The notes beneath the pieces were generated by a model. That model saw only the letters and a program-made list of their open reading frames with translations. It was not told the origin of the DNA and did not search any database. The position numbers and the translations under genes are program-made. 64,000 bases of DNA from Streptomyces gelaticus (GTDB taxonomy: Bacteria > Actinomycetota > Actinomycetes > Streptomycetales > Streptomycetaceae): NCBI RefSeq assembly GCF_014649535.1, contig NZ_BMTF01000019.1, forward strand, positions 1 through 64,000, read 5' to 3'. Positions 8,318-16,363 of the stretch are shown here, one piece after another. Position 1 is the stretch's first letter, and every line of letters begins with the position of its first letter.

Positions 8318-9150
8318 TCGGCACTGTCCTCCGTACGGGCCTTCCGGGTTTCCGTGCGAGCGTCCCGCGGCTCCCGGGTTTCCGCGCGAGTGTTCCGGGC
8401 CTTCCGGGTCTCCGTGATGCGCAGGGACAGACCGCGCCGCCGTTCCGCGTCGGGGGTGCGCGAGACGGCTCCCCCGCCCGGACGCCCCGGACGCTCCGGC
8501 CGCCCCGGCCGCCCTCCGTACACCGGGAGGCCCCCCCGGCCTGGCGTCGGTTCCGACACCGGCTCGGGGCCTTCGGGCACGTCCCCGAAGCGGGTCTGCA
8601 GCCCCTCGTCCCCGACCGGCGGCCCGACCACATAGCTCGGCGACGCCGTCACCGGCACGCTGACGACCAGGTCGAGCGAGGGTTTCAACTCCCCGCCCAG
8701 CGCGCTCCATACATCGGCGAACGAGCGGTCCTCCGGCGGCGGCAGCGCGATCGACATCGGTACGGGCGCCCCGATCTCGGCCAGGGTGCCCGCCAGCCGC
8801 TCCGGCGGCAGCGCCTCGTAACGCAGCAGACAGCCGAGCAGCGAGGAGAGCAGCCGGTGCTCGTCCTCCGGGCGCTTCGTCCAAGCGGTGATCAGGTACG
8901 ACAGCTTGAAGAACCGGGGCGGGCGGCGGCGCGCGACGATCGTGCCGCGCTCGTCGTAGTCGTTGTGCAGACCCCGCTCGCGCCTGCGCATGTCCTCGCG
9001 GATGTCGTAGAGGTACAGGTTGACCATGGGTGCGTTGACCTTCGCCGCCCATTCCCGGGTCGGGGCGTCGAAGACCACCGCGATCTGGCCGCCTCCGAGC
9101 ACCTCCGCCCTGATCAGCGCCCGCAGTACGTCGTCGACCTCGTGGATCAC
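8314..9150 (-). CDS. DUF4255 domain protein (eCIS Pvc16-like cap/terminator)
   Basis: 278 residues. The first ~185 form the DUF4255 domain, with APMVNLYLYDIREDMRRR (about 40-57) and FFKLSYLITAW (about 80-90). In Photorhabdus PVC and Afp particles the equivalent protein sits at the sheath terminus. The last ~90 residues are Pro/Gly/Arg-rich and low complexity, including a KARNTRAETRE-like run and a polar end, probably disordered. It is placed between the vWA and ATPase genes, with 28 bases upstream and a 4-base overlap downstream. The family identification is firm; the structural role is transferred from other systems. Confidence 0.9.
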   Translation of the reverse strand: MIHEVDDVLRALIRAEVLGGGQIAVVFDAPTREWAAKVNAPMVNLYLYDIREDMRRRERGLHNDYDERGTIVARRRPPRFFKLSYLITAWTKRPEDEHRLLSSLLGCLLRYEALPPERLAGTLAEIGAPVPMSIALPPPEDRSFADVWSALGGELKPSLDLVVSVPVTASPSYVVGPPVGDEGLQTRFGDVPEGPEPVSEPTPGRGGLPVYGGRPGRPERPGRPGGGAVSRTPDAERRRGLSLRITETRKARNTRAETREPRDARTETRKARTEDSAE

Positions 9151-9178
9151 CTGATCACTCCCCTGCGGTCACCGGCGC

Positions 9179-11293
9179 TCATGCGCGGCCCGCGAAGTCC
9201 GGTGGCTGGAGATTTCGCTGCACCACCAGGACCGGTTTCTTCAGCCGGTCGAGGTCATGCGAGTCCGCCCTCAGCTCGCGCGGGCCCAGCTTGTCCTTGC
9301 GCAGGACCAGGACCTGCACCTCGAAGGTGCCGTCGCGGCCCACCGATGCGGTCGCTCCCCCGGGGGTGATGCCGGTGTTCCACGTGAAACGTACGGTCGC
9401 GCCCGGCGGGTAGTCCTTGCCGCGGGCCAGCACCGGCTGGCCCGGCTTGGCGACCTGTGGGGTGACGGTCAGCGAGGGTTTCAGGACGCGCAGCCGGTCG
9501 GTGTCCCGGTTGTCGGCCTTGCGGCGGTCCGGCAGCGTGCCGCGCACGGTGGCCCGTACGTCCCCGGTGACCGCCGCGCGGTACGTCGCCGTCTGGGTCA
9601 CCTCGATGCGGCCACCGGCCGGGATGGTGCACGGTTTCGCCGCCGTGCAGCGGGTCAGGGCGGGCAGGCTGCGGTCCCTCCCCTTGGACGGTTCCGGCCA
9701 GGCGGAACCGATGACCACGCCGGTCGCCGGGTCCGGACCGGCGTTGGTGACGACGAATCGCGCACGGGCCGGGCGGCCGGTGTATGTGCGGTCCGGGCTG
9801 ACGTCGACCTTCATCGCCACATCCGCCGAGGGCGGTACGGGGGCCTCCAGGACCTCGATCTCCGCCGTGTCCGTCCCCGTGTTGCCCGCCGAGTCGGTCG
9901 CCGAGCAGGTCACCGTGGTGCGGCCGACCGGGAAGAGCGATCCGGAGGCAGGGGTGCAGGTCACCGGGAGCGTGCCGTCGGTGGCGTCCTGGGCGGTGGC
10001 GGCGTACGTCACGCGGGCGCCCTTCTTGTCCTTGGCCCGGACGGTCAGATCGTCCACGGTGACGACGGGCGCGTCGATGTCGTTCACATCGATGTTGATC
10101 TGTTCCTGGAAGTCGGGATCGGCCGCCGCGGCCGGCCCGATCGTTTCCGCGCCCGGGACCTGGGTGCCCATCAGGAACTGGACGGTGCAGCTCAGCCGGG
10201 TGCCCTGGGGCGCGTCCGCGGAGACGTCGATGTTCTCGGCGAAGTGCGCCGTGTCCCCGCTGGTGAGCTGCCGGGTGGGTGGGTCGAGGCCGACGGACAG
10301 ATGCGGATCACAGTTGTCCAGGCGGTAACTCACATTGGTGGGCAAGTTGCGGAAGCCCTCGATGATGGCGTCCACGACGTCATCGCCCTCGATGCCTTCG
10401 ATCATCCGGCCGTTGGTGGCGTTCGCCAGTCGCAGGGCCTGGTCCGGATCGTGCTTCTTGTCATTGGGGTAGTCGGGAATCTGACCGTTGCCGTTGAGGC
10501 CGTCTCCCTTGTCACTGGTCAGGCCGACCGCGATCAGCCGCACTCCCGCGTCCTGAAGGGCGACCTCGGCATCATTCAAGTAGTACTTGTAGTTGCTGGG
10601 CTCGTGGCTGGACGCGTCGCCGACGAGCACGATGACGGGGCTGGAGTCGGGGCGGAACACGGTCTTTCCGTCACCGCCATTGGCCAGCTTCCACAGGGCA
10701 TAGATCCAGTCCTCGGGCGGGCCGATGCTGTACTCGCCCATCTCGGCCTTGAGCTGGTCGACGCCCGTCTGCACCTCGCCCAGGTCGTAGGTCAGCCCTT
10801 GCAGCACCTTGAAGCCCGCGTCGGGGTCCACCTGCTGGTCGCCGAAGGTGGCCACGGCGAAACGCGAATCCGCCTGCTCGTCGCGGATCGCCTTCGTGAT
10901 CTGGGGGATCCGCTCCCGCACCCGCCGGATCGGGAGGTCCATGCTGCCCGTGCCGTCCACCAGCAGGATCACGTCCGGCCTCGGCGGGATGGCGGGCGTA
11001 CGGACCTGCTTGTCCACGCCCGTGGAGCCGCCCGGGTCGACCGCGTCGGTGAACTCGGCGGGAGTGACCCAGGGTTCGGGCACCGCCACTGCCGGCGCAC
11101 TGGTGGTGACCGCCGACCCGGGCGCGATGCCGGTGGCCACGAGGAGCAGCGCGAGGGCCGGGACGCGGAGTACGGCGAGGGTGCGGCGCGAGGCGGACGG
11201 CCGGAACCCCGGTGTGCGTCGGGTCCGGATCGATCCGCTCCGCCGCGACCACGGCACCCGCAGCGCCCGCTGAAGCGGCTGGAACCAGCGCAC
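9179..11293 (-). CDS. Exported/membrane-anchored von Willebrand factor A protein with HYR and DUF11-like domains
   Basis: 704 residues from a GTG at 11293 preceded by GGGGGAGG. A basic N-terminus leads to a hydrophobic segment (about 38-57, VLRVPALALLLVATG) ending in a signal-peptide-like APGSA. A vWA domain follows, with the MIDAS-type DGTGS at 113-117. Then come an Ig/HYR-like repeat (FPVGRTTVTCSATDSAGNTG), a DUF11-like domain and a final beta domain. It probably acts outside the membrane as a metal-dependent adhesion or protein-binding module. First gene of the vWA - DUF4255 - ATPase operon, it may be carried along as an eCIS accessory gene. A tandem duplication lies in its upstream region. 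Confidence 0.87.
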   Translation of the reverse strand: MRWFQPLQRALRVPWSRRSGSIRTRRTPGFRPSASRRTLAVLRVPALALLLVATGIAPGSAVTTSAPAVAVPEPWVTPAEFTDAVDPGGSTGVDKQVRTPAIPPRPDVILLVDGTGSMDLPIRRVRERIPQITKAIRDEQADSRFAVATFGDQQVDPDAGFKVLQGLTYDLGEVQTGVDQLKAEMGEYSIGPPEDWIYALWKLANGGDGKTVFRPDSSPVIVLVGDASSHEPSNYKYYLNDAEVALQDAGVRLIAVGLTSDKGDGLNGNGQIPDYPNDKKHDPDQALRLANATNGRMIEGIEGDDVVDAIIEGFRNLPTNVSYRLDNCDPHLSVGLDPPTRQLTSGDTAHFAENIDVSADAPQGTRLSCTVQFLMGTQVPGAETIGPAAAADPDFQEQINIDVNDIDAPVVTVDDLTVRAKDKKGARVTYAATAQDATDGTLPVTCTPASGSLFPVGRTTVTCSATDSAGNTGTDTAEIEVLEAPVPPSADVAMKVDVSPDRTYTGRPARARFVVTNAGPDPATGVVIGSAWPEPSKGRDRSLPALTRCTAAKPCTIPAGGRIEVTQTATYRAAVTGDVRATVRGTLPDRRKADNRDTDRLRVLKPSLTVTPQVAKPGQPVLARGKDYPPGATVRFTWNTGITPGGATASVGRDGTFEVQVLVLRKDKLGPRELRADSHDLDRLKKPVLVVQRNLQPPDFAGRA

Positions 11294-11317
11294 GGAAGTC
11301 CTCCCCCACCCTCGCCC

Positions 11318-11355
11318 GATCGGCACACCGGACGTCGATCGGCACACCGGACGTC
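11318..11355. repeat. 19-bp tandem duplication upstream of the vWA gene
   Basis: The unit GATCGGCACACCGGACGTC occurs twice back to back (11318-11336, 11337-11355), 25 bases upstream of the vWA GTG. Each unit holds the palindrome GACGTC. It could be a doubled regulator site or a recent slippage event. Confidence 0.6.
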
Positions 11356-11522
11356 AGGGTCCTGCACCGGCGGCGGACGCACAGCGGTACGGGAGTCACA
11401 CCCCCGGGAAGGCCCCGCTGCCCGAAAGTGCAGCCGAGGATCCACCGAAGTGCCGTACGCACATGGGCCGCGCACGACAGCGCCGTACGCACGCCCGTCC
11501 GCGCACCCCCGTGCGGGCAGGA

Positions 11523-12149
11523 TCAGATCAGCCCCTGCCGCATCGCGTACGCCACCGCATGCGACCGGTTCCGCAGCTGCAGCCGGGTCATCACCGAATG
11601 GAGCACGTTCTTGATCGTGCGCTCGGAGTAGGCCAGCTTCGTCGCGATGTCCGCGGTGTCGTACCCCTCCGCGACCAGCCGCAGCACATCCACCTCGCGC
11701 GCCGCGAGACCGGTGAAGTGCAGCCCTCGGGGGCCGAGCACCTGTCCCTGGAGGCGGCCCACCTCCTCAAGGAGCCTTCCCAGCAGGTCGGAAGGGAGAT
11801 GGCCCTCGCCCCGCGCCACCGTTCCGATGACCTGCACCAGGTGCTCCGGAGTCGATTCGGAGCGCCTGACCACACCGGCGACACCGCACTCCGCGGCGCT
11901 CACCAGCTTCTGCTCGTCGATGTCCGTGGTGACCAGGACGATGCGCGAGGTGCTGGTGCGCTGGATGTGACGCAGCATCGTCAACACCGCCTCGTCGACC
12001 GTGTCCACGACGACGACCACGATCTGAGGGGAGTCGTCGCCCTCCCCCCACTCCGTCACGCTGACTTCGGGCCGGGTGCGTAACTGACTGGCCACACCCG
12101 CTTGCGAGATCGGATCCTGGGCCCGTAGTGCGACAGTGATGCGCTCCAT
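11523..12149 (-). CDS. LuxR-family response regulator with TTA codon (eCIS-linked)
   Basis: 208 residues from the ATG at 12149, with GGGGGAG seven bases before it. The N-terminal ~130 residues are a diverged receiver-like domain without a clear acidic pocket. The C-terminal LuxR HTH runs from FTGLAAREVDVLRLVAEGYD to RTIKNVLHSVMTRLQLRNRS (about 145-195). The LuxR class points to transcription control of the neighbouring eCIS genes. Leu-23 is encoded by TTA (12081-12083), so its synthesis should depend on the bldA tRNA and developmental stage. It lies upstream of the vWA operon on the same strand and is divergent from the Ig-like membrane protein. Confidence 0.88.
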   Translation of the reverse strand: MERITVALRAQDPISQAGVASQLRTRPEVSVTEWGEGDDSPQIVVVVVDTVDEAVLTMLRHIQRTSTSRIVLVTTDIDEQKLVSAAECGVAGVVRRSESTPEHLVQVIGTVARGEGHLPSDLLGRLLEEVGRLQGQVLGPRGLHFTGLAAREVDVLRLVAEGYDTADIATKLAYSERTIKNVLHSVMTRLQLRNRSHAVAYAMRQGLI

Positions 12150-12252
12150 GGCAATGCTCCCCCTGGGCAACAGCCGATGGCATCACGTCGATCACAACCA
12201 ACACGGCTGTTTTCGTATGCCTCACTCGTCTGAGGCGGTCAAAAGATGCCCG

Positions 12253-12272
12253 TGTTTCCTTACAGGGAAACA
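12253..12272. promoter_or_regulatory. Inverted repeat TGTTTCC-N6-GGAAACA in divergent promoter region
   Basis: A 7-bp perfect inverted repeat (12253-12259 and 12266-12272) lies in the gap between the luxR-type gene and the divergent Ig-like gene. It is a natural candidate operator for the LuxR regulator. If the Ig-like gene starts at 12246 instead of 12324, the site would be inside its reading frame. Confidence 0.45.
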
Positions 12273-12323
12273 GAAAAGCCGATCCGGGCACAGAATCTGC
12301 CCGGAAGTGTTCCTTCACGGCCG

Positions 12324-13697
12324 ATGTCGACCTTCGACGGCGAACCTACGGTGCGCCGTATGAGTCTCACGGCAAGCCTCGACGATTCGTCCGTCACCGC
12401 CGCACCGGGCGAGGAGACGGCCCTCCCCCTGCGGATCCTCAACTCCGGCAGCACCGTCGAGGAGTACCGCTTCGAGGTGGTCGGCGCCTGTGCCGCCTGG
12501 TCGACGGTCGAGCCGGCGACGCTGTCCCTGTATCCGGGCGATTCGCAGACGGTCTCGCTCATGCTGCGACCGCCCCGGGACTCGACCGTACTCGCGGGGG
12601 ACACGCCCTTCGGGATACGGGTGGTGCCCACCAGCGAGCAGGGCGACACGGTGGTGCCCGAGGGGCGGGTGACCGTGCTGCCCTTCACCGAGACGACCGC
12701 CGAGCTCGTGCCGCGCAGCTCGCACGGCGCCTGGCGCGGCAGGCATCAACTCGCCGTCGACAACCGGGGGAACGCCCCGGTCACCGTACGACTGGGAGCC
12801 CGGTCGGGTACGGAGCGGGCGCGGGTCTCGTTCGCGGCGGACACCCTGCAGATCGCGCCCGGCCGGGCGGAGTTCGGGAAGGTGCGGATCCGGCCGGCCA
12901 AGCGGGTGTGGCGCGGCATCCCGGTCACGCACCCCTTCCAGCTGACCGCCACCCCGGACGTGGCCGAGGACCAGACCCCGGTCGCACCGGTGGTCGTGGA
13001 CGGCTCGTACCAGCAGGAGCCGATCCTGCCGCGCTGGCTCCCCCGGGCGCTGATCACCGCGGCCGTGCTGCTCATCGCGCTGGTGGGGCTCTGGTACGCG
13101 CTGCTGCGCCCGGCCGTGAAGTCGGCGGCCCGCGAGGCGATCACACCGGACGCGGTACGGTCCGCCGCCGCGGCCGACAAGAGCAAGGCCCCCGACAAGG
13201 GATCCTCGGCCGGCGCGAGCTCGGGCGGCGCGAGTTCGGGCGGTGGCGACTCCTCCGGGGCGAACGGCGGCTCGCCGAAGCCGAGCCCCTCACCGAGCGC
13301 CGGTACCTCCTCCGACGCGGGCGCCGCGGCCCCGACCAGTGCGCAGGTGCAGGTCAAGGACTCGGTGGGCGGAGGATCGAACACCTCGACGGCCCTCCAG
13401 GTGCCCGCCGGGCACACCTTCCAGCTGACCGACATCGTCGTCCAGAACCCGCAGGGCGACGCGGGCACGGTCGTGGTCTCCTCGGGCCGGGGCGCGCCCG
13501 TGCTCCGGCTGGCGCTGGAGAACTTCCGCGACTCCGACTACCACTTCGTCACGCCGATCCTGGTGCCCGCCGGGGGCAAGGTCACGATGACCGTCGACTG
13601 CCGGAAGGTGGGCAAGCCGGTGAACGCGCCCACGCCTTCGCGGTGCTCGGAGTCGCTGTTCCTCGGCGGCACGATGAAGACGGACACGGCGGACTGA
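12324..13697 (+). CDS. Ig-like/COG1470-type membrane protein of the eCIS region
   Basis: 457 residues if the ATG at 12324 is used; an ATG at 12360 (MSLTASLDDSS) is equally plausible and 12246 is possible. The N-terminal ~230 residues contain two beta-sandwich repeats (VDNRGNAPVTV, LPLRILNSGSTVEEYRF) as in COG1470 proteins. One transmembrane helix follows (about 245-264, ALITAAVLLIALVGLWYALL). After it come a Ser/Gly/Pro-rich linker and a C-terminal beta domain with two Cys residues (DCRKVG, SRCSES). Genes like this recur next to Streptomyces eCIS loci, but the function is unknown. Confidence 0.82.
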   Translation: MSTFDGEPTVRRMSLTASLDDSSVTAAPGEETALPLRILNSGSTVEEYRFEVVGACAAWSTVEPATLSLYPGDSQTVSLMLRPPRDSTVLAGDTPFGIRVVPTSEQGDTVVPEGRVTVLPFTETTAELVPRSSHGAWRGRHQLAVDNRGNAPVTVRLGARSGTERARVSFAADTLQIAPGRAEFGKVRIRPAKRVWRGIPVTHPFQLTATPDVAEDQTPVAPVVVDGSYQQEPILPRWLPRALITAAVLLIALVGLWYALLRPAVKSAAREAITPDAVRSAAAADKSKAPDKGSSAGASSGGASSGGGDSSGANGGSPKPSPSPSAGTSSDAGAAAPTSAQVQVKDSVGGGSNTSTALQVPAGHTFQLTDIVVQNPQGDAGTVVVSSGRGAPVLRLALENFRDSDYHFVTPILVPAGGKVTMTVDCRKVGKPVNAPTPSRCSESLFLGGTMKTDTAD

Positions 13698-13711
13698 CGC
13701 GACCGGCACGA

Positions 13712-13758
13712 GCGGCGGACGGCCCGCGAGGTGTCCCACCGAAGGCACCGTCCGCCGC
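13712..13758. terminator. Hairpin between convergent genes
   Basis: An 11-bp perfect inverted repeat (GCGGCGGACGG at 13712-13722, CCGTCCGCCGC at 13748-13758) lies between the convergent Ig-like and DUF4157 genes. There is no T-tract. It is likely a bidirectional terminator of the GC-rich Streptomyces kind. Confidence 0.5.
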
Positions 13759-13766
13759 GGGCCCCG

Positions 13767-14567
13767 TCACTCGGCCGGAGCCTCTTCCTCCTCCTCGGCA
13801 CCCGCCTCCGCCCGCTGTACGAAGGAGCCCTGCACATCGGCCGGCTGCTCGTCCTCGTCCTCCGTCGCGGCCCGCTGCACGGACGCCGCCGGAGCCGGGG
13901 CCGGTGCCGAATCCGACACGGGAGCCGGAGCGGGAGCCGGGTCCGCGAGCACCCGGTCGGCGTTCGCGACGGCCTCCCGCTCGAACCGGTCGGAGGGGTC
14001 GCTGACCCGGATCCCGCCCGGCGCCTCCGTACCCTCGACCGGGCCGTTGCGCTGCTGGATCACATGGGTCAGCTCATGGGCCAGCGTGGTGCGGCCCTGC
14101 GGCGAGGACGGATCGTAGGCGTCCCGCTGGAAGACCACGTTGTTGCCGACCGTGTACGCGTGGGCGCCCACGCCCTTCGCGGACTCGTGGGCGGCGGAGT
14201 CCGTGTGGATGCGTACGTCGGAGAAGTCCGCGCCCATCCGCCCCTCCATATCGGCCCGGGTGTCGGTGTCCAGGGGCTGCCCTCCGCCCGACGAGACCAC
14301 ATCGTGCACGGGGGAGCGCTCTTCCTCCTCCTTGCGCTGGAGCATCGCCCCCACCGCGCTGTTGCCGACCGCCCGCTGGAGCACGCTCATGCCGCCGGCC
14401 CCGACCACATCGGCCCGCCCGGCGGCCGCCGCCCGGAAGAGGTGCGGGGTGTCCGCCGGCTCCCGGCCCTCGGACGCTCTCGCCGCGTGTACGGGCTCAT
14501 CGTGCTCATGCCCGTGTCCGTGATCCCGCTCGTGGTCGTGCTCCTGGTCCCATTCCTGTGCGTGCAT
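13767..14567 (-). CDS. DUF4157 (eCIS core domain) zinc-protease-like protein
   Basis: About 266 residues. The ATG at 14567 has AGGGGAG six bases upstream; an ATG two codons earlier at 14573 lies directly on that site and is less likely. An Asp/His-rich N-terminus (HDHERDHGHGHEHDE) is followed by LQRAVGNSAV and the DUF4157 core. The metallopeptidase motif HELTH lies near residue 163, in TLAHELTHVIQQ. This domain is the hallmark of proteins associated with eCIS particles. The C-terminus is acidic and Ala/Pro-rich (EEEEEAPAE). It may be cargo or an adaptor; proteolysis is unproven. It is separated from the effector-like gene at the left edge by 12 kb. Confidence 0.9.
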   Translation of the reverse strand: MHAQEWDQEHDHERDHGHGHEHDEPVHAARASEGREPADTPHLFRAAAAGRADVVGAGGMSVLQRAVGNSAVGAMLQRKEEEERSPVHDVVSSGGGQPLDTDTRADMEGRMGADFSDVRIHTDSAAHESAKGVGAHAYTVGNNVVFQRDAYDPSSPQGRTTLAHELTHVIQQRNGPVEGTEAPGGIRVSDPSDRFEREAVANADRVLADPAPAPAPVSDSAPAPAPAASVQRAATEDEDEQPADVQGSFVQRAEAGAEEEEEAPAE

Positions 14568-14782
14568 CGTCATCTCCCCTGCCCGCGCCCCGGTCGAAGG
14601 CGCGTCGTGATGGCCTCACCACTCCACCTTCACGACGCCTCACTGCCCCGTCCAGCCCGGACCCCGCCGGCCGGGGGCAGCCGGTCCTGCCCCTTCGGGC
14701 AGCCGGTCCGTCCGTACGGCAAACGGCTGCACAGGCGGGCCTGGAGTGGCCGGGCCGCACCGCCGTCGGGATGATCAAAGGC

Positions 14783-15400
14783 ATGACCGAGAGCAACGAG
14801 GACCAGCCCGTCACCGTGCGGATCGCCCAGGAGCCGAAGGCGGACGAGCTCCTCGGGCGCAGCCCGCTCGCCGCGCTGGTGGGCATGCTGCTGGACCAGC
14901 AGGTGCCGATGGAGTGGGCCTTCTCCGGCCCGTACACCCTGGCGCAGCGGATGGGCGGGGACGACCTGGACGCCCATGAGATCGCCGCCTACGACCCGGA
15001 GGCGTTCACCGGGCTGTTCACCGCGAAGCCCGCCCTGCACCGCTATCCCGGTTCCATGGCCAAGCGGGTCCAGCAGCTGTGCCAGTACCTGGTGGCGCAG
15101 TACGACGGCGACGCGAGCGCGGTGTGGACCGATGTCTCCAACGGGGCCGAGCTGCGGAAACGGCTGAACGCGCTGCCCGGGTTCGGCACCCAGAAGGCAC
15201 AGATCTTCCTGGCGCTGCTGGGCAAGCAGTACGGGGTCCGGCCGACGGGCTGGCGCGAGGCGGCGGGACCGTACGGCGAGGCCGGCTCGCACCGCTCGGT
15301 CGCCGACATCACGGGCCCGGAATCGCTCGCCGAGGTCCGCGCGTTCAAGCAGCACGCGAAGCAGGCGGCCAAGGCGGCCAAGCGCGCGGCAGAGCGGTAG
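14783..15400 (+). CDS. HhH-GPD family base-excision DNA repair protein
   Basis: About 205 residues. Starts at 14771 and 14783 are both possible; 14783 gives MTESNEDQ with an AAAGG just upstream. The helix-hairpin-helix-GPD core contains LVGMLLDQQVPMEWAF (about 33-48), LNALPGFGTQKAQIFLALLG (the HhH, about 128-147) and a Lys/Ala-rich helical C-terminus. Actinobacterial members are predicted DNA glycosylases acting in the cytosol. The catalytic lysine/aspartate arrangement is not obvious to me. It is divergent from the DUF4157 gene and marks the return to core genome. Confidence 0.85.
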   Translation: MTESNEDQPVTVRIAQEPKADELLGRSPLAALVGMLLDQQVPMEWAFSGPYTLAQRMGGDDLDAHEIAAYDPEAFTGLFTAKPALHRYPGSMAKRVQQLCQYLVAQYDGDASAVWTDVSNGAELRKRLNALPGFGTQKAQIFLALLGKQYGVRPTGWREAAGPYGEAGSHRSVADITGPESLAEVRAFKQHAKQAAKAAKRAAER

Positions 15401-15780
15401 CACCCCCGAGCAGTACCGCTCCGCCCCGGCCCCGCCCGCCGTCGGCGGGCCGCCGCTTCACGTCCTGACCGGCGCTCAGCTTCTCGTACGCCGACTCCCG
15501 GTCCACGGCCTGTGCGCAACGCCCGTACAGCGACGAGCCCTTCACCGCCGCGTCGAGATCCGCCGCAGGGCAGGGGGCCATCAGCGACTGCGGCGCCCGC
15601 AGCCGGGGCGCGGCGGCCGGCGTCGGCGCGCCGTCCTCGCTCAGCGGCTCCGGCAGAGCACCACCGTCCGCACGCCGCCCGCACTGCCGCCCGTGCCACC
15701 GCCCGTACTGCCGCTGTCGGTCGAGCTGTCGGTCAATCCGGCGCTCGGGCCGTCACCCGTGCTGTCACTCGGGCTGTCAC
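15345..15780 (-). pseudogene. Possible decayed small secreted-protein gene
   Basis: On the minus strand a Ser/Asp/Gly-rich frame (DSSTDSGSTGGGTGG, about 15780-15640) stops. A second frame overlapping that stop continues as PQSLMAPCPAADLDAAVK and YGRCAQAVDRESAYEKLSAG, which reads like genuine protein with two Cys. The second frame runs 56 bases into the 3' end of the repair gene. No start codon with ribosome site is visible. I read this as a frameshifted remnant, but chance high-GC coding look is possible. The rest of 15401-15886 holds nothing else I can support. Confidence 0.3.
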
Positions 15781-15886
15781 TGATCGGGGACCATGTTCCG
15801 AAATGCCTGCATTTGTGGCGTTCTCGCCGACATTGCAGTCGGCCCCGTGGCTGCGCCCGGAGGCTCTTGCCCGGTAGGCTTTCCGT

Positions 15887-16183
15887 GTGATCTTCAAGCG
15901 CATCGGAAATGGGCGGCCTTATCCCGACCACGGCCGGGAAAGCACCCGGCAGTGGGCGGATGTCGCGCCGCGCCCGGTCCGCCTCGATCAGCTGGTGACC
16001 ACCAAGGGCAACCTGGACCTCGAAACCCTCCTCGCCGAGGATTCGACGTTCTACGGTGACCTGTTCGCGCACGTCGTGAAGTGGCAGGGCGACCTCTACC
16101 TGGAGGACGGACTGCACCGCGCGGTCCGCGCCGCACTTCAGCAGCGCCAGGTACTGCACGCCCGCGTGCTCGAACTCGGCTGA
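15887..16183 (+). CDS. Conserved small actinobacterial protein (annotated elsewhere as VapB-family antitoxin)
   Basis: 98 residues from a GTG start. It reads MIFKRIGNGRPYPDHGRE, then QLVTTKGNLDLETLLAEDST and an alpha-helical C-terminus VRAALQQRQVLHARVLELG. I recall near-identical proteins in most Streptomyces, often labelled VapB-like antitoxin, without a VapC toxin next to them. None is seen here either, so a toxin-antitoxin role is doubtful. Neighbours (LytR_C, upp) belong to the conserved core. Confidence 0.85.
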   Translation: MIFKRIGNGRPYPDHGRESTRQWADVAPRPVRLDQLVTTKGNLDLETLLAEDSTFYGDLFAHVVKWQGDLYLEDGLHRAVRAALQQRQVLHARVLELG

Positions 16184-16363
16184 CCGAAGCGGGTTCCGTC
16201 CACGGAGCCGCGGACTCCCGGTCCCGCGGGACCGGCAGGACCGACGTGACCCCGCGAGCCCCACGGGCGCTCCGGGGTTCGTTCGGGTGCTTTCGCACCC
16301 GGACGGGTGCGATCCATTGATCATTTAGTAGGCAGCATCACCGGGTCGCACTACGCTGCGCCC

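Noticed and set aside
9257-11614. Plus-strand 785-codon frame antisense to the vWA gene
   Set aside because: Third-position GC artefact; no domain and the minus-strand vWA gene has a clear ribosome site and motifs.
15887-16183. Toxin-antitoxin locus based on the VapB-like label
   Set aside because: No VapC (PIN) gene is adjacent and the neighbourhood is housekeeping.
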